Below, in pieces: positions 50,130 to 63,200 of a stretch of DNA of 64,000 bases. Source of the stretch: Trichuris trichiura (Eukaryota > Nematoda > Enoplea > Trichinellida > Trichuridae). Below the pieces are notes generated by a model, which worked only from the letters and a program-made list of their open reading frames with translations, had not been told where the DNA came from and made no database searches. The DNA is taken from assembly GCA_037903355.1 (NCBI GenBank), contig JBAJFE010000005.1, positions 868,001 to 932,000 on the forward strand, in the 5' to 3' direction. The position numbers were made by a program, and so were the translations under genes. The stretch's first letter is position 1. Every line of letters begins with the position of its first letter.

Positions 50130-53100
50130 AAAAATTTGCATCACTTGGCAACGCGCCAAGTCGATTCGAAAAAGCGCGCGCAAAAAAACAAAAAGAAACG
50201 AAGATAAAACGGCGAAACAGAGGTTATGTTGAAGCGTTTGAAAAAAGTTTTCCCTTTCCTAGGGTTAATGTGTTGCTTGTTGAGGGGGGACAAAGAATTG
50301 TAAGACGTATAATGGCTCCGCGGTTCTTTTAAGCCAACAGGTCATCTGCGGCACCCAGATTAGCCTTCAATGGTCAGCGACCGCTTCCAATTGGAAAACC
50401 ATTTAAGGCAAAGACTCAGAGAAAATGATGACGTTCACCGGTGGTCGTCGCGTATTGAACAACGAACTTTCAAGCCGTTGAAAGTAACCGGGCGCGGAAA
50501 AAACTTGTGCCCGAATAGAAAAGGGCTCGACCAAACTAATCTCTCAGCGGCAGTAGAGGAGGCAAAGAAAATTTACGCCTGGCAAAGTCGGTCCGCTTGT
50601 CAATTCGACCGCAAATGCTTGTCAAAGGCGGAAAAGAAGAAAAAGTGTTTTCTCGGCCGCCAAAGTTGCTCCGATCAAACGACGAAGCCGAAAACGTCCG
50701 ATCGTACCAATTACGTAAATCGGTTATTTCCCTATGCGCCACAAGCGCTTTTTAAACTGCTCTTAATCATGTTAGAGGCTATTTTACTAAAGGGAACATC
50801 ACCGAAAGATCATACGCAAATGCGTATATGACAAATTGGCAAAGTGGACATCTCAGCACGAAAAACCTTGGATAACAATGCTGTTTGTACGAGAATTCCA
50901 TTTGCAAACAATGTTAACCGATCTTCATTTAATCCCTGAGAGCTCTTGAGCTGAGGTTGTCGCAATTCAAATATTAAATGATGAATGGAACTGATGCGAA
51001 ACGTCACAGGAAAGCTAGAGAGTGCTGCCTAACAAATAATATTCAACGCCTATTGCTTCCAAGCTTTAAAAAAAAATGAATATCAAACTATGATGATAAC
51101 ATCAAAGTTGATATACTCATCAGCAAAAGAATATAGGTATAAGTAAAATGTTTTTTTTCAATCGCAGCGTCGTCGTGTACACTTTGTAATGGTCTGTTCA
51201 TCGTTCGAGAAGCACTTCAAGTAGTCGTGCTTCCAAGTGCAGCTGGTTTTGTTTTCAAGCAAAGTAACGACCTTGCGTGATGTTTGAACAGATGCTACGA
51301 AGCAGTAAAAAATGCTAATTCGAATGCCGTTTGTACACAATGAGTAAACGCGGCGCGCGCAACAGCAGTGATCTCATTCTTTTTTCTCCTTTCGAACAAG
51401 TCCGCTTTTAGGAAACTGTCACTGTCGATTGGTCAATGATAGTGGTGAGAATTCCCTTTAGATATTATTGGCAACCGCGGTTTGGGAAGAAAGAAAGAGC
51501 TGCGGTCGAATTGCTCCGCATTATTGTTGAGGCACGATTGAACGCTCTGTTTTTTTTGTAACTGGTAAAAGCAGAACAAAACAAGCCTAACTGGCAAATA
51601 CAATTTGAAACTGCAATGTTTGACCCACAGAGACTGTTCGCTTCTAGTGGACAACGCCCTTATAGGTGCCGAGCTATAGAACAACCCAAAGTTTGTCAAT
51701 AAGTCATACTTTTGTCTGCTTGGGCAGCCGCGCTATCCAGACGCGCGTTCTCGCTCTTGGAAGTTTGCTGTTTTCAAAAAAAAGTAAACCCATTTGGAAG
51801 GTGGTACGTTTAAAGAAAATTGAGCAAAGGCAAACCAATGACGACTTGAGCATTTTTCTAAACAGAACTTTGATGCAAACAACAAATCTCGCTGAGGGAC
51901 AAATAAGGCAACTACGATGGCAGCTTTTGACGAATAAATGTCAAGGGACAATAAAGTCATAATTGAGACGACGCGAAGACGCAACCAGAAATGGGCAACC
52001 TTTCATTTGCAACTTTCGTCTCTCGCCAGATCAAAGTTGGAATTTCAACGGATAGACCTAACGCTCAAAAAGTTCAATTTTACAATACAACTTTTCGTCA
52101 TAGCTCAGTCGCCTAATTAATGAGGCAATAATTTCCATATTTCTTATTTTAACGAATTCGGTCATATTGTTCCAAATTCTTTCGCATCCAAACGAGCGCT
52201 ACACGATACTAGACAAGTGATGCTGACATAGCAATTTGTAGCCTTTGAACTATGCCATAATGGAATATTTGGTTGCCTGTTTCCCATATGTAATCGATTC
52301 AGCGCGAACAGGCGGAGCAGTGCTGACAATTGTGTATTTCTCTTCAACCTCAACGACGAGCATGCAATGGACTGCCATTTTTTTATTGATTAAAATTAAT
52401 GCTTCAACCAACATTTTGAAAGCCCGACTATGGGCGATACATGAGATAAATAGAAGAAATTGTCGTTTCTCGCCAACGGCTATTCCGTTTGCTAAATAAG
52501 CTTATGAAATGAAGCTGGACAAATTAAGCCGCCGCTTTCTAACGAAAAGATTTGGAGAAAAAGAATTGTATTCAACGTTTTCTACATCCGCTACGGCGGG
52601 AAGGAGTCTCAAGACGTCTACAACAAAAGCGCCATTAATGGGAAGCTGACAAAGAAACCAAAAAAGGCTTAATGAACACAGTTTAGCAACTGATGGGCAT
52701 TTAACGAAGAACGGTTTGAAAAAAAGGTTGTTCAAAAATAAGAGAAGCAATTTCAACAGACGCAATTCAAATACTTTACATTAAACAACAATAAAAAGCC
52801 GCCCGAACTGATGAACTCATTTCGTTTGAAAGACGTACAATGGGAACGGAGGGAAAAAACGTCCTATCGAAACTGTTCGCGTCCAACGCAATTTTTCCTA
52901 AAGTTCCTAACGCTTTCAACCCTTCGAAAAACGTGTATTTTTGCTCCCTCCGTACATCTTTTTAAGAGAAGTTCAATTGGAACAGATAAAATTACGCAGC
53001 AGCGTAATCTATTCTAATCGAAAAGCGGAAACCCCAACGTTTTCTCGCGGTTATCAAGAAACTGATCAACAAAACCCTATAAAGAACTATGACGCTAATT

Positions 53101-56100
53101 CGTGTTCGAATGAATCATATGACGCGGTTAAATAACCGGAATAGCGCGGGCTAAAGCTGCCAATCGAAAGATCGAGATTCCATTCGAAGTAATCATTGCA
53201 CAATTAGGAATAGCGTTCATGCGCGAGCTCAGTTCCTATTGGAACTACCATAAATGGACATGTCCAAAGCGTTGACAATGAGTCCCAGAGCAATTTCCCG
53301 AGCTCGCTGCGAAATGCTAATGAAATTGAAAGCCTTCTTTCGCTGCACTACCACAGACCAATTTATTAAAAATCCCTATGCAAATAAATGCTCAACTTGT
53401 TTCTATTGCGAATCGCAAAGATTAGACTTTCTGCCCTTATAACATCCTGAAACAGGACAATTTTTTCCAAGCTAATTATCATATGCAAAAGCAGTTCAAA
53501 AAAGCATGAACGAAATTTTGCATAAATTTCAAGTACGCATTTGCATTTACGCTCGGTTCTAAAGCTTCAATCAAAACTCGCGCTGAGTATAAATCCCATC
53601 TAGACTTTAAAAGGTGAAAAAACCGATGGTATACACCAAGTTTCCCTACTGAAATTCCTACTGATTACTGACTAGAGCGAAATTCGATTTTCAAGCGAAG
53701 CGGAGGGGCAAAGCTTCGCGTAGCGAAAAAGAATCTATGGAAAATGTTTATCGTAAAACGACGACGCGTAATCTACTGTGCCGCTATTCGCGCCCAGCAT
53801 TTGATTAGTAGGCAAACAAACTGGAACGGACAATGTCGAACGTTAGCATGAAATTTAAAATTCAAGTATTAAGGTTCAGTGAACAATAATAATAATACGG
53901 TGCAATTTGGCCACTATCAAAACCGCCATCCGCGTTCCACGGTCTTATTACGAGCGAACAGGTTCTGTGAGTTCACCGAGGGCGTGCGTTACGTTTTTAC
54001 AAAAAATTACGCTTACGTCAAAACTTATCAAATCTGCTATTCACTTTTTCGTCGAATGAACTATGTGTGAAAGAATACTAAACTATATATATAACCAGCG
54101 AATATGAACTAATTTTCTCGACAATCTTTTAAGCAATCGTATGACAAATGTTTAAAGCGTTCGCTATCCGCCTTTCTTTTCACAGCATAAAAACAAAATC
54201 ACTTTATCATTCGGCTATAATGGAATACTTAAGGTGGCAGATCAATCAAAAAAGAGAGAGAAAAAGAAGGTTGCTATGATTTAATAATTAACAGACTTTC
54301 TAGCATTCGCTCGCCTCAGAAGCAATGCATATTTACCAGCACATTTAGCAACTGAGAAAGCGCGCGAAAATGGATTCAACAAGCGGTAGCCAAAAACGAA
54401 ATATCAAAATAACAATTTTCTTGCCGCTGTACTATCTTGCAATGAATGAGTCACATTTTTCAAACCTAATCGTTTATAATGAAAAGTGACTTTTGTCAAC
54501 AGATTTGAGCAGGTTAATTTGACAAACTCTTAGTCCGCGAGACATTTTTTTACTTGCCGGCCAACCAAGCCGCTACAGTTGACTCATCGTCCTTGATTTT
54601 TTTGAAACAAAAGTCAAAACAATGAACATGTCTGACACCCTTTCGGCCTTGATCGCCTACGGGACATTTTCGACGAGAAAAACTTCCCGCCAGTGAGGGA
54701 CCTGCTGGAGCCTCGAGTGCGCGCAGCTAATTCATTTTTGAAGACGCGTAAATGTACTAACTTTCCCTAGATGGGCAGTTATTTTGCCGAAGTGAAAAAT
54801 CATCACCAGTTATGGGCAGATTGGAAGTGCCCGTACGTCAACAAGATCTTCATGTAACCATCAAGATATGGTCATACTTTATTGTTGTTAAAAATTAACT
54901 TGGCTGTCCTTGAATTCTGAGACAGGTGCTAAGCAAGGTCAATTTGTCATTTGTAGCCGCTTAAAATAACAACAATAATAACGTATGCAATGCTGCCTAA
55001 ATAAAGCAAAGTTTGCATCCTTTCAAGAATTCTAATATGCATAAGTGCCTTGAATTTAGCTCGTCTAAACGACTAGTAATTGTCAGCACATTCGACGCTG
55101 TTCGGACCCTGAAAGAATGCAATTTTCTGTAATGCACCAACATAAATTATACGCAGCTGCTCCAGTCAGACCCATTATGGGTGATTAATAGAGTTTGAAG
55201 CGGCAAAAAATCAGCCAACCTTTCCAGTTTGACAAATGCGTTTCGTAGCGAAGGTAACTAGCTAAATTACGGTACTATAGGGGTACTTGCAGCAGCAGTT
55301 TCGTTAACCGTTATTTTTTCTTAATGATTAGTCAAAATTTAAAAGACAAACGGAGTAGAAAGAGAATTAAACAATTTGTCGAAGGGCAGATAGGAGCCCA
55401 AAAAAAATTTGAATAGCCAACAAAACCTCCAGAATTGCAAAATCCACCGAAAACACACTGCAGTACCAAAGTCGACTTTGGAGAAATGCTTCGCTGTTCT
55501 ACCTACGCAAGCAAGCTATTTTAGGAGTTCGTATCTTTGGGAATAACCCTGCCAACAATCCTATTTTAACGCGAAGGCTTATCCCTAATGAGACAGCACA
55601 TTGGAGCTTAAAAACTGAATATGCGCAGCTAACTGACAAAAAAGCAAATATGAATTAGTAGACGATTGAATATTTGCCATTATCGCGAGTTACAATTTTT
55701 AAAAAAACATATAGTCCTCAGAACACATAACCAAGGCGGGCGTTTTACAGAGCATAAACACCTTGCGACTATGCGTCAGAAAATTTATATGAACCGAACC
55801 TTACCTGAAGGCTTACAGTAAGGTCAAATTGAAATTATTACATATGCGACTGCTTTTCATCTACGGAATCTATTTCCAGTTGGCTTACAAATGCAACTTT
55901 TAAAAGCTCAGCTGACTGAAACTGCTTTCAAAGGAAGCTTTCTAAATTTTATCTGCCCCTCTATGTTTGAATTCCTTGAACCGCAACGTGGAAAAAAGAG
56001 GTTCAGTTTAAATGGCGCAGTGAAATTCACGTAGTCTGTAAATTGACGCTTTTAAGTTCGGCAGTCGTATAGCAATATTGCAACAGTACGATTACCTGTC

Positions 56101-56618
56101 TGAATCTTTCGGAATAGACGCTGAGATGCGTAAATTTCAGCTGAGCGCCATTGAAATTAAGTACGAATGTCATTGCTCAGATTCAAACAGACTTCAAGAC
56201 GGACGGTATACGCGTGCAATTTTTCACGTCAAACAGAGATAACGTAGTAATCTAGAACGCTATAAGAAGCATCGATGGCAAGGAAAAACGCTGTGATTAA
56301 AAGAAAGGCAGATCTGAACCCAATTCCATTTATTGTTCGACATAAAATTTGCTTTTATTTACCAAGCGCCAAACTGAGTGGCCAGAAGCTTAGCAGTAGT
56401 TTACCTGCTTTATTTGACTCCCATAGCTTTTCCGCAAAGTTTCTTTACTTCTAAGGCGCGAACAGAAGTTACGCATTCTATCTGGTTTTGCCGTTTGCAT
56501 CTTCAATGTTCTCTTACAGAGCCGCATCATTTTAGCCTTAGAAAACCTCGCTGTTGCGAAAAGACTCACCTTCGAGATTGTATTTAACACATAAACTTAT
56601 TGAGACAATAGTACGCAC

Positions 56619-56691
56619 ACCCCTGTAGCGCAGAGGATAGCGCGTTGGGCTTCTAACCCAAAGGTCGTGGGTTCGATCCCCACCAGGGGTG
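56619..56691 (+). tRNA. tRNA-Arg (TCT)
   Basis: 73 nt. The acceptor stem ACCCCTG pairs with CAGGGGT, followed by discriminator G. The anticodon stem TTGGG/CCCAA encloses loop CTTCTAA with anticodon TCT. The T arm is GTGGG-TTCGATC-CCCAC, which supplies the B box. There is no intron and CCA is not encoded, as expected for a nuclear gene. Confidence 0.97.
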
Positions 56692-57209
56692 GTCGTATAA
56701 TATTGCTCATTTTTCTATGGTATACGACCGATATAATTATTGTGTTGGCTGTAATCATTTCGTTGTGCAGCCGTTATGGCTTCGTGGTGTGCTTGAAGTT
56801 GTAAGGTTTTAGCAGCTGTTATCTTATTTTTCCAACCTAGGAACTTTAACTTTCATTTTGTATGCTTGTCTTACTGATTTCCTAAAAGTGTATATTTTTT
56901 TACTGAAAAAAATTGTTTTAAAGACCTCATGGAGTGTCCAATATTTAAACAATGGAATATAAAATACAGGAAGAATGGTACCTGCACGTCAATTCACCTT
57001 CCATTATTTGAACTTTTCGTTATATGAACTGCCTCCTGGCAATCTAACTCGGATAAGAACGTCTTATGTTAAACATTGAAAGTAGTTTTGGAAGACGTGG
57101 TGGCTAATAGTAAAATACGAAATCGGAGGAAGAGTTAGGTCACCGAGTGACTTCTAGGAAAATGAAGTATGAAGTTACGCTGTTTCAGACCTAACATCAT
57201 CTACTGGGA

Positions 57210-57282
57210 CACCCCTGGTGGGGATTGAACCCACGACCTTTGAGTTAGAAGCCCAACGCGCTATCCTCTGCGCTACAGGGGT
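57210..57282 (-). tRNA. tRNA-Arg (TCT)
   Basis: 73 nt on the minus strand, identical to the first copy except in the T loop (TTCAATC instead of TTCGATC). All stems remain paired. Confidence 0.96.
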
Positions 57283-57505
57283 TGTGATAGCTTAAAGTTA
57301 TTAGCCAATAGTCATAAAAGTAAAGGACCAATTGCTATTGGATCTACCCGTAAAAACACAAATGGGAACCTGGTTTATTGAGCATAGATTGCTTTCTAAA
57401 GGGGAGACTGGCCTTTGTAATTGAAGTTAATGACAAAAAAATATTCTTCCACCGCCTTATCTTTCTTTTGACTATCGCTGCCACGAAAACGCTTGCAAAA
57501 GCAAA

Positions 57506-57819
57506 GGATCGAGATTTGAAAACATGATGTTTTTGTACGGGAGTGTGAGTTTTCATATTGAAAAATGTCTTTATTACGGATTGTCTCCCGTTGTGAAAAA
57601 ACAAAGAGATCTTAACTCTTCTTCCGGAGCTTTCGGGTTCTTTCGCGACCCGTCTTCAGCGGTGAAATTATGTGTGCTAATAATTTCACACATAATTTCA
57701 CTGCTGAAGACGGGTCGCGAAAGAACCCGAAAGCTCCGGAAGAAGAGTTAAGATCTCTTTGTTTTTTCACAACGGGAGACAATCCGTAATAAAGACATTT
57801 TTCAATAGGATCGAGATTT
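57506..57819. mobile_element. Foldback (palindromic) insertion flanked by 12-bp direct repeats
   Basis: The direct repeat ggatcgagattt occurs at 57506-57517 and 57808-57819. Between them is 290 bp: a 38-bp lead-in (57518-57555), then arm 57556-57676, a 10-nt loop, and arm 57687-57807. The arms are 121 bp and match at all but one position (57661 G against 57702 T, a G:T pair in RNA). The paralogous spacer at 58.2-58.3 kb lacks this sequence, so it is an insertion. There is no coding capacity beyond a chance frame running through each arm, so a protein-coding element is excluded. It could be a non-autonomous foldback element or an inverted duplication made by template switching. Confidence 0.8.
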
Positions 57820-57965
57820 AGAATAAATGACAATTCTGATGATAGATACATTTGGCAAAATTACAAAACGACGGCCCATCAGATGCACGTATGATTTCGA
57901 GGAAAAAAGAACCTCTACAATTGATGAAGTCAGACTACTTTTAGTGCTGGTCAGATCTATCAGGT

Positions 57966-58038
57966 CACCCCTGGTGGGGATTGAACCCACGACCTTTGAG
58001 TTAGAAGCCCAACGCGCTATCCTCTGCGCTACAGGGGT
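57966..58038 (-). tRNA. tRNA-Arg (TCT)
   Basis: 73 nt on the minus strand, same sequence as the copy at 57210-57282 including the TTCAATC T loop. All stems are paired and there is no intron. Confidence 0.96.
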
Positions 58039-58392
58039 AATGGTCCCATATTATCGTTAAAAAGGAAAAATAACCGATCGCTATTGCATCCAGATTGAAA
58101 GCTCAAAAGGTAATGCAGCTCACTGAATACAGCTTGCTCTGCAATGTGTAAATAATAAAAGAAAAACCTACAGCTGCATGGCATTATTATCCCTCTTTTG
58201 ATTATTGCTGCCAGGAAAATGCTAACAAAAGTGCCGGGCAAAAACTTAGAACAAATTACAACTCTGACTATGGTCACTTTTGGCAAAATTACAAAACCAG
58301 TTCATTGGGTGCATGTATAGTTTTGACAAAAATGATATCCTCAACAAGATGTGATTCCGCATTACTTTTAACGTTGGCATAATCTGCTAGAC

Positions 58393-58465
58393 CACCCCTG
58401 GTGGGGGTCGAACCCACGACCTTTGAGTTAGAAGCCCAACGCGCTATCCTCTGCGCTACAGGGGT
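58393..58465 (-). tRNA. tRNA-Arg (TCT)
   Basis: 73 nt on the minus strand. It differs from the other copies in the T loop (TTCGACC). Acceptor, D, anticodon and T stems are intact, anticodon TCT. Confidence 0.96.
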
Positions 58466-59067
58466 CGAAGTTTTCATTCCTTACTTTTCCAAAACTACAA
58501 AGGTGTGGTCGAATTTTCTTCAACCACAATGACAACAAAGTTCTATGCGTTAAGAGGAATAAAGTGAAAGAAAGCTCAACCATAGCCGTTGAGAAACCAA
58601 GTTCCATCAAGTATGTTAAATTTTGAGGACAGATCGGTTGGAAAACCATTGCTGACTCTATTAGGACATGTGAGTGTAGCAACGCGGTTCATCGAATGTT
58701 TCCATCTTAGCGAAGGAAAAAACCAGTTGTCGGGGTAAACTGGACATTAGGGCGACAGCAATTTCGCGACGAACGCAAAAAACTGATGCTGGAGATGAAA
58801 AATAACAGCTCTCAAAAGCTACGCAGTTTCAATAAGTGATTTACAGAATAAACGGATCGAATTCCATAAAAATAAAGTTACGACATTTCGCGCGCCATCG
58901 CAGTTGAGGAAAACATATACGTTTAAACTTAACAGTACGTTTAGTACTTTAACTGGTCAACTCGAAAACTTTTCTTCACGTTTTGTTAATATTAATCGAT
59001 AAGGAACAAAGAAATAAACAGTACCATAATAACGGTTGCAACATGTAAGAACCGTCAGGATTCATGA

Positions 59068-59138
59068 GCGTCGGTGGTTCAGTGGTAGAATGCTCGCCTG
59101 CCACGCGGGCGACCCGGGTTCGATTCCCGGCCGACGCA
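59068..59138 (+). tRNA. tRNA-Gly (GCC)
   Basis: 71 nt. The acceptor stem GCGTCGG pairs with CCGACGC, discriminator A. Anticodon loop CTGCCAC carries GCC. The T arm is CCGGG-TTCGATT-CCCGG. The sequence is close to the animal consensus for this tRNA. Confidence 0.97.
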
Positions 59139-59707
59139 ATGTACAGGTGTTTGCTTTGCTTCATTCATTCCATATAAGTTATGATTGATCGGAATAATCT
59201 TATCTGAAGTGACTATAACAGAGGTGTCCTAACTGGGCGTGACGTTGCTACAAATATTTTAATGTTCACCAAAATAAATTATTTGATCTATGCGTTAATG
59301 AAAAATAGCCGACGAAGATGAAATAATATAATTCTAAAAGTTCTAAGCTTTTCGATCAGCTCTCAGCATCGTTGTTTAGAAATAGACTGCTCACAGGCTT
59401 GAATGCGATCGCGGCATGTGATACAAAGTCACTGAATGCTAGAAGCGAACATTGAATCCCGTAAAAGCGGTGAAACTGTTTCTGAGAAAAAGGATTTGGG
59501 GAGAACTTACTAGTGTTTTTTGGACAAACTTAAACAAGGTAATCTGAGCCATTCATCTCAGACTAATTGACAACTGTTCCGCGCAAACAGACGGTAGGTA
59601 TCGTTCTTATCTTTTCGCGAGTGGAAATCGAACTAACCGAATTCATCCCAAACGAGGCCCGTACGCGTATACCAATTACTCGAAGTGGAGACATTTCTAT
59701 TCACACA

Positions 59708-59778
59708 GCGTCGGTGGTTCAGTGGTAGAATGCTCGCCTGCCACGCGGGCGACCCGGGTTCGATTCCCGGCCGACGCA
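59708..59778 (+). tRNA. tRNA-Gly (GCC)
   Basis: 71 nt, identical to the copy 640 bp upstream, same strand. Flanks outside the tRNA do not look similar by eye, unlike the tRNA-Arg copies. Confidence 0.97.
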
Positions 59779-60250
59779 AAATTTAAGCTTTCCAAAGTGA
59801 CTGTTCTCTGGAAACAATGCTCAACACTGCTTAGTTGCTGTTGGGGCGCTGTTTTAACAGAGTGATCTGCTAATTGACCAAATAGCGCCGCTTTGGCTTG
59901 TACACAAGATGGCCTTCTCTGATTTTTCCCCACATGGTTGCAAAGCAAACTACCAAAAAAGAAAGAAAGGCAGAGTACGGTCTGCTTACTGTTAAGACTT
60001 GCACTTGCACAGGTCGCCTGCAAACATGTTTGGGAGTTTTGTTTTTACTTCTTATAAAGCAAAACACGCTGACGCATTTATGCTGAAAAGGATCAATGGA
60101 GAGCAATCCCAGGAGCAATTTTAAGTAGAAAACAAGGATGATGCGCATGTTAACACTTCAGCTTTCATGTTGTAATAAGCAGACGTAACAAATATAAATC
60201 TTTACTTTACGGAACATAACGCTCTGAAGTTTGTATTATCTTCACACATG

Positions 60251-60282
<32 letters not shown>

Positions 60283-63200
60283 CGTGTATGTAGATGATAA
60301 TCGCGAAGGATATGCGAAAGCTAATCCCTAGATTCAAGAAGCACTCTCTAGTTACAAAGGAGCATACGGTGGAATACAAAAGAGTACAGAAATGAAACCT
60401 GATGCCTTCTTAAAGCAGCCTACGCCTGGTACGCTATCAATCATTGCAGTAACGCCTTCTATCGGTTATCATTGAGTCAAGCAAGGAAATAAGTTCATGG
60501 GTTTGCCATTATAGCATTTACTATCTTCTTGCAATTAATCAGATACGTCGAACGGATCAGTGCGCTCTCGTGTGTGTGCATACACTAGCAGTTGCCATAT
60601 ATGGAGTTCTATTATGAGGTACGACATGATTTCTCTCAACTGCAAACCAACTCGAGAATTTAATCTTGTTAAGACAGGTTGCAAGGACCTTTGACGTCCA
60701 ATCTGTTCTAATCTTTAGTATCAGTATGCCCATTCTGCCATGAGGACATCCCATCTTGGTAGGCTCCCATGCCTATGCTGAAATCCGTTGAATACCGCGC
60801 GGTTCCATTTCATCCTAGCATAAGTCTAAGCCTACACGCCTACCAAACATGGCATTGAACCAACGTGTGCTAAAGAAGAGCAATGGCAAAACTCCAACTA
60901 AGGAAACACTGCCGCCGCGGTCCAGTTCGCCATTAAACGCACTGGCTAGGCATGCCGCTTGGAACGAAATTGCATCTTAAGTCAGAGGTCCCTTGCACTG
61001 AACAGTGAAACGGCGGTAATACAGGCGCCGTTGACAAAGATGAAACGCCGCAGTCCCGCTCCGAGGCATCCTGTTTTTAAGAAAACCTGACTAACAGCAA
61101 TAACTTAGAAAGCTCCAGCAAGATAAGAGCCGTGATGTCAATTTCAGGGAAAACTTGATTAGTTACATTGCATATATGCAGTATTGGTCTCGTTAACTAT
61201 TCTTTTCAAGGATAATAAGTCAACGTCGCACAGTTTACCGGCAAAACGACACAGGAAAACTAAGGAGCTTCAGGAATCTATTGCTGTCGTCATCAGCATG
61301 CGAGTAAATGGCGATCTGATGCAATGAAGGAAAGTCGGCATAATTTTACAAGGCATGCGTAGAAGATGACCACCGCGCAACATTCGCAATCTCGCTCGCC
61401 CGTCACGCTGAGGAGGAAAACAGTAGAATCCTGAAAACATCCCGAATTTCTGTTTCTCACCGCCCAGTAAACTTTCGACTTTGATTCGCCCGCTTTGAAA
61501 AGAATAATTAATAATGTTTATGCGGCTGCATGAATAGAAAACAGCGGAAAAGTTATCCTTTACAGTAACCGTATTAATTAACTATTTTCAGGTTACTGAA
61601 AATTTAAATAATCTTACTGCGCAGCCATTTAGGACTCGCATGTAAAATCCTGTTAGCTTAAACTTGTTGTAACGCGCTTCCTTGAAATTTGCTAGCTCGA
61701 CTTTATGGAAGTAATGTAAGGTGAACCATCGATAACGAGCATACTGACACGTATGCGCACTAACATAAAAGAAGCTTTGTAGAACTGCAAATGAGTAACT
61801 CATCAACTCGCACTTTCTTATAAAACGCAACTTTGCTTATTGTGATTCCCCGTTGGGCAATAAAGCTGCGAGACAGGAAGTACTGAATGCGAAGAATGGT
61901 ACCTACTTTTGCAAAAGAGAAACCTAAGCATACGAAAAATTCTCGTAATAACAAAGCAGACTATTCTAATTAAAATAGCAATCACAGGTACAAACAAAAA
62001 GCGAGATGAAGCCAAGAGCAAAGCTCAATTTCGCATTATCAGAAATTGGCGACCAGTCACAGCAGGGATTCACGATGCTTATTAATCACGGAGAACGTAT
62101 GTATTTCTCGTTGTAATTGCATAAGGAACAAGCAGCTTCCTTCCGCTACAGGGACACTCGCTAATGCTGAATACAGCTCAACTTTGCAAGATGCACAAAG
62201 CAGACCGAGTTTGACTCTACGGCTAATCGCATTATCCTTCAGTAGTTAACTCGTTTTTTAAGTTAAACCAAGTCTAGACTGCGCGGTTGCAAATTAAAAT
62301 TCGCATAATTCCACCCGTCGCAGCTTGATAATTGCGAGTCGACAAAATTAGCCCGGTCGTTTCAATTGATATTTTCTCAGCTGACATTTTCTAAAACCGT
62401 TGCCGCTTTTTTCCATGCCATCGAATGGCCTTTTCAATAATTCTAAAGATGGCACCGAACAAAGCAGTCGATCGCACTAATTTAATTAATTTCGCCGGCG
62501 GCCACTTCCGCCCAACAAACGAACCCGTCGTTTTTCTACGCGTTGCATTGGGTGCATATTTAAATTTTACGGAATGACCAACTTTGCCTGCGTTGGTGTA
62601 AACAGTTACGACTGCTTCCTTTTTTAACGTTATTTCTGGCATTCGTCAACTACGTGCACGAACGAACAAGAATGCAAAAACTAAATATGCTGTCAAAGAT
62701 GGACCCTCAGAAACCAATTATCTATTTTTGAAATGAGGCATCGGCAAACGCGGGCAAACAGGAATAGGTGAATTCTCTTTTGCCTCAGCATGTTGAAGCG
62801 CATCCGAAACGACTGTTCAATGAGAGGAAAGGCAGAAATGGAGAAATTATGGTTTTCACAGTTTTATTACTGTTACGCTTCGACTGAATTGTCAAAGGAA
62901 TCGCAAATGCCAAAATGTTTATAAGAACAATGAAACAGCTTTTCAAATTAGGCAAATTTGCATAGCATCAGCGGCAGCCCCACGCTAGACAGCGATTCGA
63001 AAAGTTCATTATTTGACTAATATATCGGCGCCCTTCCGTCTAAGTTGAAAATAATTACCTTCCAACGTTTGCCAAGGAAAGGCGGCTTCAAAAAAAGCAC
63101 GGAAATTTATCGACCTCGCAAAGTCAATTGACCTTTGCGACCTACAACAATTCGAACGATCCAGAACAGGTCTGCTTTTTCCCCATTAAAAACGTCAAAG

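Larger units (their letters stand above)
46692..56618. other. Region without a convincing gene apart from repeats
   Basis: Frames of up to 256 codons (48604-49374, minus) occur in a GC-richer part but show no recognisable domain, and they overlap other frames of similar length on both strands. The stretch contains the repeat family at 47890-48115 and 49670-50129. The 51-56.6 kb part is AT-rich and featureless to my reading. Confidence 0.45.
57283..58392. repeat. Tandemly duplicated spacers between the minus-strand tRNA-Arg genes
   Basis: The spacer 57283-57965 aligns with the spacer 58039-58392. Matching blocks include ttgctattggatc versus tcgctattgcatc, and cttttgactatcgctgccacgaaaa versus cttttgattattgctgccaggaaaa. 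Another is the shared 'tttggcaaaattacaaaac'. The first spacer is 329 bp longer, and 302 bp of that is the inserted foldback plus one copy of the 12-bp direct repeat. This supports duplication of tRNA gene plus flank as a unit, followed by an insertion. Confidence 0.8.

Noticed and set aside
49655..50183. Minus-strand frames with repeated peptide HSYTFPPI
   Set aside because: The peptide repeats are a direct result of the 110-bp DNA tandem array; frames break between units.
57524..57851. Open frames on both strands through the foldback
   Set aside because: The same peptide appears on both strands because the arms are inverted copies; no start context or homology supports a protein.
59600..59700. 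tRNA-like remnant on the minus strand (T-loop-like GTTCGATT)
   Set aside because: Acceptor and T stems do not pair and no clear anticodon arm exists; at most a heavily decayed tRNA pseudogene.
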